From Arcobacter sp. LA11 (GTDB lineage: Bacteria; Campylobacterota; Campylobacteria; Campylobacterales; Arcobacteraceae): 57,606 nt of DNA. Positions within the stretch are counted from its first letter, which is position 1. The number at the start of each line of letters is the position of its first letter. The DNA is taken from positions 1 to 57,606 of the forward strand of contig NZ_BDIR01000014.1 in assembly GCF_001895145.1 (NCBI RefSeq). The letters run 5' to 3'. Positions 34,844-44,110 of this stretch are shown here, in pieces. The notes below the pieces were generated by a model. That model ran no database searches, had not been told where the DNA came from, and was given only the letters and a program-made list of their open reading frames with translations. A program made the position numbers and the translations under genes.

Positions 34844-35810
34844 GTTAAATTTTTTACAGTATCCAGAAGTTAATACTATACAAATAGATAGTAGTAAGGC
34901 ACTAGAGGCATTAAAAGATAATACTAATGTAGAAACTTTTATAAAAAAATTTAGATTGACATTTGGATTTAAGTCATTAAATACTTTTTCTTTTTCAAAA
35001 GATGGCTTTTTATCAATGATGTTAAGTTTAAAAGGAAAAATATTAGTGAGCTCTGGTGAAAGCCAGGCAATTATTGATGCTGCGAATGCATATAAACAAT
35101 TAGGTTTTGATATTGAATTTATATCTTTAAAAAAAGATGGACATATAAATTATGAAGAGATAAAAAGATGTGATTATATTTTTATCTCTTCATACATTAT
35201 GGATACGTATGTAAAAGTAGATTTAGAAAAAGTAAAAGAGTTGTCAGATGGAAAGATTATCTCAAATATTAGTTCTTCTTTTGACGTAAAGTATTGTGAT
35301 ATTGCATTATTAGAATCATTTAAATTAACTGGTTTTTCTTTTTCTTCTATTATTTTGCATAATGAAGTTTTTGAAGAACAATATCTTGGTTCAATTGATA
35401 CTATTGCAGTTTATGAAATATCAAATGCAGTTGATAGTTTTAGAGGAATCTCTGAATATAAAAATGAATTTAAATCATGTATAGACAAAGAGATTGGAGA
35501 TGATATCTATTACTTTGTTAATCCTAATGATACTTTACCTTATACACTTCATTTTGGACTAAAAGGAATAAAAGCTAGAGAGATTATTAGGACGCTTTCT
35601 TTAGGTGATATTTACGTAACAAATGGAGAAGGTTGTTCTTTAGGATTATCAAAACCTTCGCGAGTTTTACAAGAGATGGGATATGAAGAAATAGAATCTA
35701 GATGGGCTTTGAGTTTGAGTTTTTCCAAAGAGTTAAATAGTGAAGATATATTGTTTTTAGCAAAAACAATAGCAAAAAAATATAGACAAGTAAAGGCTTT
35801 AAATGGTTAA
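34836..35810 (+). CDS. Degenerate NifS-like (aminotransferase class V) protein
   Basis: A 324-residue relative of cysteine desulfurases, shorter than the usual 390-400. The C-terminal part keeps the pattern with the catalytic cysteine loop (NGEGCSLGLSKPSRVLQEMG, compare GSACSSG...PSHVL). The lysine expected to bind PLP may be that of SFKLTG. The usual PLP-ring His appears as Gln in GESQ, and the Asp of VDAVQA is missing. So it may have lost or altered PLP chemistry. It overlaps modE and moeA by 8 bases each. Likely role, inferred: donor of S or Se to FdhD, MoeA or SelD. Confidence 0.65.
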   Translation: MYKLNFLQYPEVNTIQIDSSKALEALKDNTNVETFIKKFRLTFGFKSLNTFSFSKDGFLSMMLSLKGKILVSSGESQAIIDAANAYKQLGFDIEFISLKKDGHINYEEIKRCDYIFISSYIMDTYVKVDLEKVKELSDGKIISNISSSFDVKYCDIALLESFKLTGFSFSSIILHNEVFEEQYLGSIDTIAVYEISNAVDSFRGISEYKNEFKSCIDKEIGDDIYYFVNPNDTLPYTLHFGLKGIKAREIIRTLSLGDIYVTNGEGCSLGLSKPSRVLQEMGYEEIESRWALSLSFSKELNSEDILFLAKTIAKKYRQVKALNG

Positions 35811-37047
35811 AACATTCTTAGATTTTGATAAGGCAGTTAGTAAATCTCTTGAAGTAGCAGAGGTAACTACTTTAACTGAAATAGTAAATATAGAAAAAAG
35901 TTTAAATCGAGTAATTTCGCAAGATATTTTATGTGTAAAAAATCTTCCATCATTTAATAACTCTGCAATGGATGGATTTGCAATAAAAGCAAAAGATGCA
36001 GGAAAAATATTAAAAGTTAAAACTACTATATTTGCAGGAGATAATATTGAAGCATCTCTAGAAGAAGGTGAATGTTATAAAATTATGACGGGTGCAAAAG
36101 TACCTGATGATGTAGATACTATAGTTCCTATTGAAGACATAGTTTTATATGAAAATGATGAAATAACTTTAAAAGAAGAAATAAAAAAAGGTGCGTGTCT
36201 AAGACTAAAAGGTGAAGAAACAGCTACAAATGATTTATTGTTTAAAAAAGGTGAAGTAATAAATTCTTCAAAAGTAGCAGTTTTAGCCTCTCAAGGGTTA
36301 ACTATGATAAGGGTTTATAAAAAGCTTTCTATTGCAGTAGTTTCTACTGGAAATGAGTTAAAAGAACCTTGGGAAGAAGCTAATGAAGATGAAATTTATA
36401 ACTGTAATTCATATGCTTTAATATCTTTACTTTCAGAAAAAGGTTTTGATGCTACATATATGGGTGTAGTTCCTGACAGTTTAGAAAAATCAGTTAAGTT
36501 TGTAAGTTCACTAAAAAACTATGATGTAATAATAACTACTGGTGGTATTTCTATGGGAGATGCAGATTTTGTTGGACAAGCCTTTATTGAAAATGGTCTT
36601 GAAATTGCATTTCATGGAGTAAATGTAAAACCTGGACGTCCGATTATGATGGGAACAATGCAAAAAAACTTAGGACAAACATTTGTTATGTGTTTACCTG
36701 GTAACCCCTTAACTGCGATGGTAAATATGCATCTATTTGCAATACCTGTGCTAAATAAAATTCAAGGTAGTAATTATATTTTTCATGATATTACAACTGT
36801 ACAAAATATGCAAGAATTTAAAACAAAAACAGGCCGAGTGAATGTTGTACTTGGATCTTGTCAAAAAGGAGAATTTGAAGTAACAAGAAAAAACAAATAT
36901 GGTTCAGGAATGATTACAGTGCTAGATATTAGCAATAGTATAGTTGTCACAAACGAAGGAAGAGCTGGTATAGAAGTAGGCGATAGCGTTAAGGTGATTA
37001 AATTTAATTGTTCGTATTTAAAAGAACAGACAAGTATATTTAATTAA
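35803..37047 (+). CDS. moeA: Molybdopterin molybdotransferase MoeA
   Basis: A 414-residue enzyme that inserts molybdate or tungstate into adenylated molybdopterin. Motifs: SFNNSAMDGFAIKA, GDNIE, IMTGAKVPDDVDTIVPIE, VSTGNEL, ITTGGISMGDADFV, KPGRPIMMG and LPGNPLTAMV. Length is normal. A gene dedicated to this operon, next to tungstate transport, suggests a tungsten-specialised MoeA copy, an inference. Overlaps the NifS-like gene by 8 bases. Confidence 0.95.
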   Translation: MVKTFLDFDKAVSKSLEVAEVTTLTEIVNIEKSLNRVISQDILCVKNLPSFNNSAMDGFAIKAKDAGKILKVKTTIFAGDNIEASLEEGECYKIMTGAKVPDDVDTIVPIEDIVLYENDEITLKEEIKKGACLRLKGEETATNDLLFKKGEVINSSKVAVLASQGLTMIRVYKKLSIAVVSTGNELKEPWEEANEDEIYNCNSYALISLLSEKGFDATYMGVVPDSLEKSVKFVSSLKNYDVIITTGGISMGDADFVGQAFIENGLEIAFHGVNVKPGRPIMMGTMQKNLGQTFVMCLPGNPLTAMVNMHLFAIPVLNKIQGSNYIFHDITTVQNMQEFKTKTGRVNVVLGSCQKGEFEVTRKNKYGSGMITVLDISNSIVVTNEGRAGIEVGDSVKVIKFNCSYLKEQTSIFN

Positions 37048-37062
37048 AAAAAGGAAATAAAA

Positions 37063-37875
37063 ATGAAGAAAACATTATTAACATTAGGATTATCAGTAGC
37101 AGTTGGTTTAAGTTTACAAGCACAATCTTTAATGATGGCTACAACTACAAGTACGGATAATACAGGTTTGTTAGACTATTTAGCTCCAAAATTTGAAAAA
37201 GATACTGGAGTAGCTTTAAAATGGGTTGCAACAGGAACTGGAAAAGCTCTAAAAATGGGTGGAAATTGTGATGTTGATATTTTATTTGTTCATGCACCTG
37301 CTTCTGAAAAAAAGTTTATTGCAACAGGTTTTGGTGGAGATAGACAACAAGTAATGTACAATGATTTTATTATAATTGGACCAAAAAAAGATCCTGCTTC
37401 TGTAAATGGAATGACTCCAAGTACAGCACTTCAAACAATCAAAGACAACAAGTCTAATTTCTTTTCAAGAGGTGACAATTCTGGGACTAATAAAAAAGAA
37501 CTTTCTTTATGGAAAAATGCAAAAGTGGATACAAAAGAGGCTTCATCTTGGTATGTACAAACTGGTCAAGGAATGTTAAGAACTATTAATATGGCTTCTG
37601 AAAAAGGTGGTTATACAATGACAGATAGAGGTACTTGGATTAAGTATATGTCTCAAAAAGGTGAAAATAATAGTATGAAAGTTGTAGTTGAAGGTGACAA
37701 GTTATTATTTAACCAATACTCTGTTGTCTCAATTAATAAAGAAAAATGTTCAAATGTAAAACCTGAATTAGCTAAAAAGTTTACAAATTGGGTTGTATCT
37801 CCTACTACACAAAAAACTATTGCTGACTTTAGATTGTTAGGTCAAGCACTGTTTATTCCAAATGCTAAAAAATAA
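37063..37875 (+). CDS. tupA: Tungstate ABC transporter binding protein TupA
   Basis: A 270-residue periplasmic protein with a Sec signal peptide (LLTLGLSVAVGLSLQAQ). The TupA motif MATTTSTDNTGL, with the TTTS oxyanion loop, is at the mature N-terminus, and VATGTGKAL and SRGDNSGTNKKEL follow. TupA-type proteins prefer tungstate over molybdate, while ModA lacks this TTTS signature. It lies 15 bases after moeA in the same operon. Supplies W for the formate dehydrogenase. Confidence 0.9.
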   Translation: MKKTLLTLGLSVAVGLSLQAQSLMMATTTSTDNTGLLDYLAPKFEKDTGVALKWVATGTGKALKMGGNCDVDILFVHAPASEKKFIATGFGGDRQQVMYNDFIIIGPKKDPASVNGMTPSTALQTIKDNKSNFFSRGDNSGTNKKELSLWKNAKVDTKEASSWYVQTGQGMLRTINMASEKGGYTMTDRGTWIKYMSQKGENNSMKVVVEGDKLLFNQYSVVSINKEKCSNVKPELAKKFTNWVVSPTTQKTIADFRLLGQALFIPNAKK

Positions 37876-37890
37876 GGATTAGAAAAAAGT

Positions 37891-38586
37891 ATGAATTTAT
37901 TTACTGATGGTTTTAATGAAGCTTTAGAATTGTTAATGTCTGGAGATGAGAGTGTCTACTCTGCAATTACAACTACAGTAACAGTATCTTCTTGGTCTTT
38001 ATTAATTAGCTTGATTATTGGTCTTCCTCTTGGTTTTTTTCTGGGTTATTATAATTTCCCAGGAAAACCAATAGTTAGGACAATTGTTGATACATTATTA
38101 GCTTTGCCAACTGTAGTAATTGGGTTAATCGCTTATACAATGTTATCTCAAGCTGGACCATTTGGTGAATACAATTTACTTTTTACTCAACGAGCAATAA
38201 TAATTGGTCAAATTGTTTTAGGGCTTCCAATTATTATTGCTTTAACTGCTGCACAAGTTGAAGTAGTTGATAAAAGGTTGTATATCTCTTTAAAAGGCCT
38301 TGGCGCTCATTCAAGACAGATTTTAACCGCAACTTTGATTGAAGCTAGATTTGGGATTATGACAGCTGCAATGACTGCTTATGGAAGAATTATCACAGAA
38401 ATTGGAATTTCTATGATGGTTGGTGGAAATATCAAATATCATACAAGAACAGTAACAACTGCAATTGCACTTGAAACTGGAAAAGGTGAATTTGTAACTG
38501 GAATTGCACTAGGCTTAGTTTTATTTGCCGTTGCTTTGATGGTTAATATTGCATTATCTATGTTAAAAAGGAATTGGGAACAATGA
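37891..38586 (+). CDS. tupB: Tungstate ABC transporter permease TupB
   Basis: A 231-residue inner-membrane permease with five or six helices and the EAA loop ARFGIMTAAMTAYGRIITEIG. LALPTVVIGLIAY is typical of TupB. The stop overlaps the tupC start by four bases (ATGA), as is usual in coupled ABC operons. RBS is weak (AAGGATT some 12 bases upstream). Confidence 0.9.
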   Translation: MNLFTDGFNEALELLMSGDESVYSAITTTVTVSSWSLLISLIIGLPLGFFLGYYNFPGKPIVRTIVDTLLALPTVVIGLIAYTMLSQAGPFGEYNLLFTQRAIIIGQIVLGLPIIIALTAAQVEVVDKRLYISLKGLGAHSRQILTATLIEARFGIMTAAMTAYGRIITEIGISMMVGGNIKYHTRTVTTAIALETGKGEFVTGIALGLVLFAVALMVNIALSMLKRNWEQ

Positions 38587-39605
38587 ATAGTCTGTATGAA
38601 CTTAGTGACATAGAACAATACTATGATGGAAGAAAAGTACTTAGTATAGATAATTTAACATTAGAAGAGAATCAGATTATAGGTTTTTTTGGACCGAATG
38701 GAAGTGGTAAATCAACACTTTTCTCACTTTTATCTTTTATATCAAAACCAACTAGTGGAGATATCGAATTTAATGGCATCTCAAATAAAAAAATTGATAT
38801 GGAAACTAAACAAAGTATTGTTATGGTTCCTCAAAATCCATATTTGTTAAAAAGAACAGTCTCTGAAAATATCACGTATGGTTTGAAAATAAGAGGCTAT
38901 AAAGAAGATTTAAATAAAAAAGTTGAAGAGGCACTAAGTTTAGTAGGTCTTGATAATTCTTTTGCAAATAGAAAATGGAGTCAACTTTCAGGTGGAGAAG
39001 CTCAAAGAGTTGCCCTTGCTGCTAGATTGATTTTAAAACCAAAAGTTTTGATACTTGATGAACCAACAACAGGTGTAGATACAAACTCTGCACAACTAAT
39101 AAAAGAGGCAATTCTCTCTGCAAAACAGAAATGGAATACAACAATACTTATTTCCAGTCATGACCATAATTGGCTTAATCATATATGTGATAGAAAAGTA
39201 GCTCTTTTTCAAGGTAATTTAGTTGAAAGTGGAAGTGCAAATCTTTTATTTGCTCCATGGGAAAAAGATGAATATGGAAATTTAGTGAAATTTTTTATTG
39301 ATGGTCAGTTTTTAGTTATTCCTAATAGTTATGAAAAGAAAAGAGATTCGGTATTAGTTCTTGATTCTGATAATATTACTATATGTAAGAAAGACTGTCA
39401 TGATATGATAGTAGAAACTACACTAATTGGAACAATAACTTCAATACAACAACAGCATTCTGTAGAATATCTTTTAATAGAGGTCTCTATTGGTGGGATA
39501 TCATTTAATTGTAGACTAACAAGAGAACAAATGCAAAATCAAAGTCTTTTGCCAGCTGACAGAGTTTATGTAAATATTGATGTTGATAGGGTTTGTTGGA
39601 TTTAA
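38583..39605 (+). CDS. tupC: Tungstate ABC transporter ATP-binding protein TupC
   Basis: A 340-residue ABC ATPase. Walker A is GPNGSGKST, signature LSGGEAQRVALAAR, Walker B VLILDEPTTG, H-loop ISSHDH. A C-terminal TOBE-like portion (about residues 260-340) may bind the oxyanion and regulate. ATG 38583 overlaps the tupB stop. Last gene of the fdhD-tup operon; the next gene follows after 61 bases without a clear terminator. Confidence 0.9.
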   Translation: MNSLYELSDIEQYYDGRKVLSIDNLTLEENQIIGFFGPNGSGKSTLFSLLSFISKPTSGDIEFNGISNKKIDMETKQSIVMVPQNPYLLKRTVSENITYGLKIRGYKEDLNKKVEEALSLVGLDNSFANRKWSQLSGGEAQRVALAARLILKPKVLILDEPTTGVDTNSAQLIKEAILSAKQKWNTTILISSHDHNWLNHICDRKVALFQGNLVESGSANLLFAPWEKDEYGNLVKFFIDGQFLVIPNSYEKKRDSVLVLDSDNITICKKDCHDMIVETTLIGTITSIQQQHSVEYLLIEVSIGGISFNCRLTREQMQNQSLLPADRVYVNIDVDRVCWI

Positions 39606-39666
39606 GTTTCATCTTTTACAGGTTTTGTAGTAAAATATTATTAATAGTATTTTTAAGGATAAATAA

Positions 39667-40422
39667 TTGAAATCATTAATATTAATAATTATATTTGTAT
39701 ATATGCTAATAACATTAATTGTATATATTTTTCAAAGAAGTCTTCTATATTTCCCAACAACTTATACTAAAATAGATGGAGTTGAAGAGATTTATTTTAA
39801 ATTTAATTCAATAAAACTTCAAGGTTGGGTTTTAAATAAAGGTCAAGAGAAAGCTTTAATTTATTACGGGGGAAATGCAGAAAATATTGAGCAAAATATT
39901 GATTCTTTTAAAACATTGTTTCCAAATAGAACTGTATATTTAATTAATTATAGAGGATATGGAAAGAGTCAAGGGAATCCTACAGAAAAAAATCTATTTG
40001 CAGATGGATTAAAAGTTTTTGATGAAATAAAATTAAAGCATAAATCTATATCGTTGATGGGTAGAAGTTTAGGTTCAGGAATTGCAAGTTATATCTCTTC
40101 TAAAAAAGAAGTTGAAAAATTAGTATTAATAACGCCATATGACAGTATTTTAAATGTGGCAAAAGAAGCATATAGTTTTTTGCCAGTCTCTTTTTTATTA
40201 AAAGATAAATATGAATCTTTTAAATATGTTTCCAATATTAAGGCTTCTACTTTAATATTATACGCTAAAAAAGATGAAGTAATAAATCCAAAAAGAACTA
40301 AACGTTTAATAAATGAATTCAAAAAAGAGCAGATATCAAGTGTTATTATTAAAAATGCTAATCATAATGATATCTCAAACTTTAAAGAGTATTCTTTAAA
40401 ACTAAGTAATTTTCTTGATTAA
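39667..40422 (+). CDS. Membrane-anchored alpha/beta hydrolase
   Basis: A 251-residue serine hydrolase with an N-terminal membrane helix (residues 3-22). The nucleophile lies in GRSLGSG, and the oxyanion region shows NYRGYGKSQG. Asp in YAKKDEV and His in NANHNDI complete the triad. Initiation at TTG 39667 is supported by AGGAT 7 bases upstream and by the membrane segment that begins right after. The family is sometimes called ABHD12/13-like or BEM46-like; the substrate is unknown. Confidence 0.8.
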   Translation: MKSLILIIIFVYMLITLIVYIFQRSLLYFPTTYTKIDGVEEIYFKFNSIKLQGWVLNKGQEKALIYYGGNAENIEQNIDSFKTLFPNRTVYLINYRGYGKSQGNPTEKNLFADGLKVFDEIKLKHKSISLMGRSLGSGIASYISSKKEVEKLVLITPYDSILNVAKEAYSFLPVSFLLKDKYESFKYVSNIKASTLILYAKKDEVINPKRTKRLINEFKKEQISSVIIKNANHNDISNFKEYSLKLSNFLD

Positions 40423-40427
40423 TTCTT

Positions 40428-40895
40428 TTATATTTCCAATTGTGAAGTCATATCAATACTTCCACCTTTGATAATTTGAGCTCTTAATCCAGCTTTATTA
40501 ACCATTTTGGTTAAGACTTTTTGATTATTTAGTTTATCAGCAAGATATTTACAAGGCTCACATAGTCTAATACCTTTTAGAACAACATTTCCAATTTGGA
40601 ATTCTTTATCAACTAGGGAGTTTAAATCGCAATTTGAAATAACAATATTTCTTCTAAGGTCTTCACCTGTTATATTTTCATTGAATTTATCATTAAATTC
40701 ATTTATTTTTTCAATTTCAATTAGTGTTACATTTCTATCTGGTTCTATTTTCCCTTTATTTGAAAATGTTCCTTCTTGATTATAATATCTATCTCCAAAA
40801 ATACCTTTTTCTTCTTCTAAAATTATTTGATTTACTTTTTGCATAGAACTTTTTGTATCTTGTGATATAAGAAGACTTACGATTTTACCTGACAT
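40428..40895 (-). CDS. MOSC-domain protein
   Basis: A 155-residue single-domain MOSC protein. Patterns: GIFGDRYY, PDRNVTLIEIE, GEDLRRNIV, GIRLCEPCKYL with the conserved Cys. MOSC proteins transfer sulfur or reduce N-hydroxylated compounds with a molybdenum cofactor, and short ones like this often remain unassigned. Its nearness to the moeA-tup genes is suggestive only, since it is on the opposite strand. AAAGGA precedes the ATG by 6 bases. Confidence 0.8.
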   Translation of the reverse strand: MSGKIVSLLISQDTKSSMQKVNQIILEEEKGIFGDRYYNQEGTFSNKGKIEPDRNVTLIEIEKINEFNDKFNENITGEDLRRNIVISNCDLNSLVDKEFQIGNVVLKGIRLCEPCKYLADKLNNQKVLTKMVNKAGLRAQIIKGGSIDMTSQLEI

Positions 40896-40906
40896 AGTTA
40901 TCCTTT

Positions 40907-41539
40907 TTATGATTTTTTAGCAAATGCTAAACCTGCACCAAGACTTATAAATAAGCTACCTACTACTTTACCAAAGTATTTTGATAAAGAAGATTTATTA
41001 AACAACTCTTTTATTAAATTTGCACTAATAGTATATATCATCATACAAACAAATGCGATAACACCAAGTATAATTACTAATAAACTATAGTGTAGTATAT
41101 TATTTTGTCCTTCGCTAATAAACTGAGGGAATAGGGCTGTAAAAAATACTAATGCTTTTGGATTTGAAGCTGCAACAATAAATGCTTCTGTAAATAATTT
41201 ACGCAATTTTACATCTTCTTTTTTTAATTTTTCTTTTTCATTATCTATGTTAAATGGTGTTTTAAATAGTTTTATTCCTAAATATATTAAATATATTGCT
41301 CCTGCATATTTTATAATCATGAAAAGTGTTGTAGATGTAGTTAGAACAATTCCAAGACCAGTAACTGCAATAGAAGCTTGTATCATTGATGCAGTTGTAT
41401 TTCCAATTGCTGTAGCAATAGAAATTTTTGTACCATATTTCAATCCATGAGTAAGAGCTAGAAGCATACTTGGTCCTGGAATAATCGATGCAATAAATAC
41501 TGTTAAAATATATAAAAGCCAAAAATCTAAATTTTCCAT
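40907..41539 (-). CDS. LysE/RhtB-family amino-acid exporter
   Basis: A 210-residue membrane protein with about six helices. The family motif is IIPGPSMLLALTHG near the N-terminus, then AIGNTTASMIQ and AFIVAASNPKALVFFTALFPQF. ATG 41539 has GGAG 6 bases upstream; an ATG 8 codons earlier is less well placed. Exports amino acids or homoserine lactone-like compounds. Lies 11 bases before the MOSC gene, so the two may be cotranscribed. Confidence 0.88.
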   Translation of the reverse strand: MENLDFWLLYILTVFIASIIPGPSMLLALTHGLKYGTKISIATAIGNTTASMIQASIAVTGLGIVLTTSTTLFMIIKYAGAIYLIYLGIKLFKTPFNIDNEKEKLKKEDVKLRKLFTEAFIVAASNPKALVFFTALFPQFISEGQNNILHYSLLVIILGVIAFVCMMIYTISANLIKELFNKSSLSKYFGKVVGSLFISLGAGLAFAKKS

Positions 41540-41584
41540 ATGTACTCCAATAAATTGATTCATAATACAAGATATATTATTAAT

Positions 41585-42964
41585 TTATTCAATAATACAT
41601 TTATTCCATAATTGAGAAAATATATTTATTGCTTTTTCAATTTCTTCTTCTTTAAATCCTCCAAATCCCATCATAAGACCTTGCCATTTATCTCCGCTTC
41701 GTTCTTTTGCATAGTAGAGCTTTATTTTTTCTTTTTGTGTTAATTTCTCTAGTTTTAACCAATCAAATTGTTTTGTAGGATTTATTATTATTGATAAACC
41801 TGCTCCTTGGCTTTCTATTTTCATGGTATTACCAATTTTTTCTTTTAATAGTGATTTCATTAGATTATGTTTTTTTTTGTTTTTCGTTCTTATTTTTCTT
41901 AAATGTTTATCCCAATGCCCGTCTTCTATGAATTTTTCCAAAACTTTTTGAGTAGTTAAACAAACTCTAGAAGCTCTAGTTTCATAGAAGTTGTTAAACT
42001 TTTCTAATATAGAGGGAGGAAGGACTAAGTAACTAACTCGTATAGCAGGAGATAGTGATTTAGAAAAAGTACCTGCATATATTACTCTGTTGTTATTATC
42101 TAATCCTTGCAGTGAAGGGATAGGTCTATTTATATAATTTAATTCACTATCATAATCATCTTCAATAATAAAGCTATTAGTATTTTTTGCCCATTCAAGA
42201 AGTTTCATTCTTTTACTTATTGGCATTGCCACACCTGTTGGATATTGGTGTGAAGGTGTGATATATACAAGTCTTGATTTAGATTTTTTGAGTACTTCTA
42301 AATCTATACCATCTTTTAGAAGTGGAATATTTTCAATTTTATAACTATGAGAATCAAAAACTTTTCTAGCAATATGATAACCTGGGAACTCTGTTGCAAG
42401 AGTCTCATTTGAATTTTTGAGAAGCTTAGCTAGTAAGCCCATAGAGTCAGCAAATCCATTACATATTATAATTTGAGTTGAGTTACATTTAACTCCTCTT
42501 GATTTTATAAGATATTGTGATACTTGCTTTCGTAAGCCTAATTCACCTTGTCCTTTTTGATACATTCCAAAATCAAGTGTATCATCAATAACTTTTGTAA
42601 ATAGTCTTTTCCAAAGTTTTAAAGGAAAAGAATCTTTTGCTAATCTTGCTGGAAAGAAATCATATAAAGTATCTTCTTTTAACTCTTTTTCTTCTTTTCC
42701 TTTTGAAAAATCAGTGTTAAAATCACTATATTTAGTATCTGTAACTATATAACCACTTTTAGGATAACTATCTATATATCCTTCTACAACAAGTTGTGAG
42801 TAAGCTCGTTCTACGGTATTTTTACTTAAGTTATAAGTTGATGCAATTTTTCTTATAGAAGGAATTTTTTCTCCTATTTTATAGTTTTTAATAATATCAT
42901 TTTTTAACTCTTGATAAAGTTGAAGACAAAGAGGTTTTTTATCATTTTTTTCAATTATATACAT
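41585..42964 (-). CDS. MocR-type regulator (GntR winged helix fused to an aminotransferase-like domain)
   Basis: A 459-residue protein. The GntR winged helix spans about residues 8-75 (IPSIRKIASTYNLSKNTVERAY). The remainder is an aminotransferase class I fold with PLP lysine in YAGTFSKSLSPAIR. MocR proteins such as PdxR or GabR sense PLP or PLP adducts. ATG 42964 has AGGGA 6 bases upstream; the longer frame is rejected. It diverges from the GNAT/DJ-1/flavin-binding/rhodanese set at 43053, which it probably controls together with itself. Confidence 0.9.
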   Translation of the reverse strand: MYIIEKNDKKPLCLQLYQELKNDIIKNYKIGEKIPSIRKIASTYNLSKNTVERAYSQLVVEGYIDSYPKSGYIVTDTKYSDFNTDFSKGKEEKELKEDTLYDFFPARLAKDSFPLKLWKRLFTKVIDDTLDFGMYQKGQGELGLRKQVSQYLIKSRGVKCNSTQIIICNGFADSMGLLAKLLKNSNETLATEFPGYHIARKVFDSHSYKIENIPLLKDGIDLEVLKKSKSRLVYITPSHQYPTGVAMPISKRMKLLEWAKNTNSFIIEDDYDSELNYINRPIPSLQGLDNNNRVIYAGTFSKSLSPAIRVSYLVLPPSILEKFNNFYETRASRVCLTTQKVLEKFIEDGHWDKHLRKIRTKNKKKHNLMKSLLKEKIGNTMKIESQGAGLSIIINPTKQFDWLKLEKLTQKEKIKLYYAKERSGDKWQGLMMGFGGFKEEEIEKAINIFSQLWNKCIIE

Positions 42965-43052
42965 AACTGTCCCTAAATAAAGTAAATAATTTGGCACTTG
43001 TTATAAGTACAGATATATGATATATTACTATAAATAAAAACAAGGTTAATAA

Positions 43053-43496
43053 ATGAAAGTTGAAATTGCAACACTTAATGATATAGATAAATTATGTGAT
43101 TTATTGACAACTCTTTTTGAACAAGAAGTTGAATTCAAAGCAGATAAAAAGATTCAAAAAAAAGCTTTAACTATGATAATAAAAAATCCAGTTCAAGGAC
43201 ATATTTTAATTGCAAAAGACGGTGATAACATCGTGGGAATGTTAACTTTATTATATACAATTTCTACTGCTTTAGGCTCAAAAGTTGCTGTATTAGAGGA
43301 TATGATTATTTCTAAAGAGCACCAAAGTAGAGGTATTGGTACTTTATTAGTTTTATACGCAAAAAGTTTTGCAAAAGAAAATGAATGTAAAAGAATAACT
43401 TTATTAACTGATTTTGACAATATTAAGGCACACAAATTTTATGAAATAAATGGTTTTACTAAATCAACGATGATTCCATTTAGAATTGTACTTTAG
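43053..43496 (+). CDS. GNAT-family N-acetyltransferase
   Basis: A 147-residue acetyltransferase with the acetyl-CoA pyrophosphate loop SRGIGTLLV (motif A) and LTDFDNIKAHKFYEINGF (motif B). VAVLEDMIIS precedes it. AAGG stands 6 bases before the ATG. It is first in the cluster that diverges from the MocR regulator. Acceptor substrate unknown. Confidence 0.85.
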   Translation: MKVEIATLNDIDKLCDLLTTLFEQEVEFKADKKIQKKALTMIIKNPVQGHILIAKDGDNIVGMLTLLYTISTALGSKVAVLEDMIISKEHQSRGIGTLLVLYAKSFAKENECKRITLLTDFDNIKAHKFYEINGFTKSTMIPFRIVL

Positions 43497-43524
43497 AAAT
43501 AAAATAATATAAAAAGGAAATTTG

Positions 43525-44109
43525 ATGAATATTGGTATTTATATTTATAATGAAGCAGAAGTGCTAGATTTTTCAGGTCCTTTTGAAGTATTTTCTGTAG
43601 CTTCAAGGTTTTTAAAAGATAAAAAGAAATTTAACGTCTGTTTAATAAGTGAAAATCAGAGTTTAGTAACTGCAAGAGGTGGATATAAGGTAAGTTCTCA
43701 TTATACTTTTGAAAATCATCCACCTTTAGATGTCTTAGTTGTAGTTGGTGGCGTGCATACAGAAGAAGTAAAAAAAATAGATGTAATAGACTGGATAAAA
43801 AAACAATCCGACAGCGTAAAACTTATTGCTTCTGTTTGTACAGGAGCTTTTCTTTTGGCTGAAGCTAAAATAATAACAAAGCAAAAAGTAACAACACATT
43901 GGGAAGATATTGAAGATTTGGAAAAAGATTACCCTTCTTTAAAAATAGTTAAAGATGTTAGATGGGTTGATGAAGGAGATATTGTAACTTCTGCAGGAAT
44001 ATCTGCAGGTATTGATATGAGTTTACATCTAGTTTCAAAAATTCATGGTTATGAATTAGCCGTAAAAACAGCAAAACAAATGCAATTTGATTGGAGTGAA
44101 AATAATTAA
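43525..44109 (+). CDS. DJ-1/PfpI-family protein (isonitrile hydratase-like)
   Basis: A 194-residue class I glutamine-amidotransferase-like protein. The nucleophile elbow is ASVCTGAFLLAEA with Cys about residue 113, and the N-terminal pattern is YNEAEVLDFSGPFEVF. KVTTHWEDIE and VTSAGISAGIDMSLHLV follow. These match GATase1-like domains of isonitrile hydratase or the N-terminal half of AraC-type regulators, but no HTH is present. ATG 43525 has AAGGAAA upstream. The role in this cluster is not clear. Confidence 0.85.
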   Translation: MNIGIYIYNEAEVLDFSGPFEVFSVASRFLKDKKKFNVCLISENQSLVTARGGYKVSSHYTFENHPPLDVLVVVGGVHTEEVKKIDVIDWIKKQSDSVKLIASVCTGAFLLAEAKIITKQKVTTHWEDIEDLEKDYPSLKIVKDVRWVDEGDIVTSAGISAGIDMSLHLVSKIHGYELAVKTAKQMQFDWSENN

Positions 44110-44110
44110 A

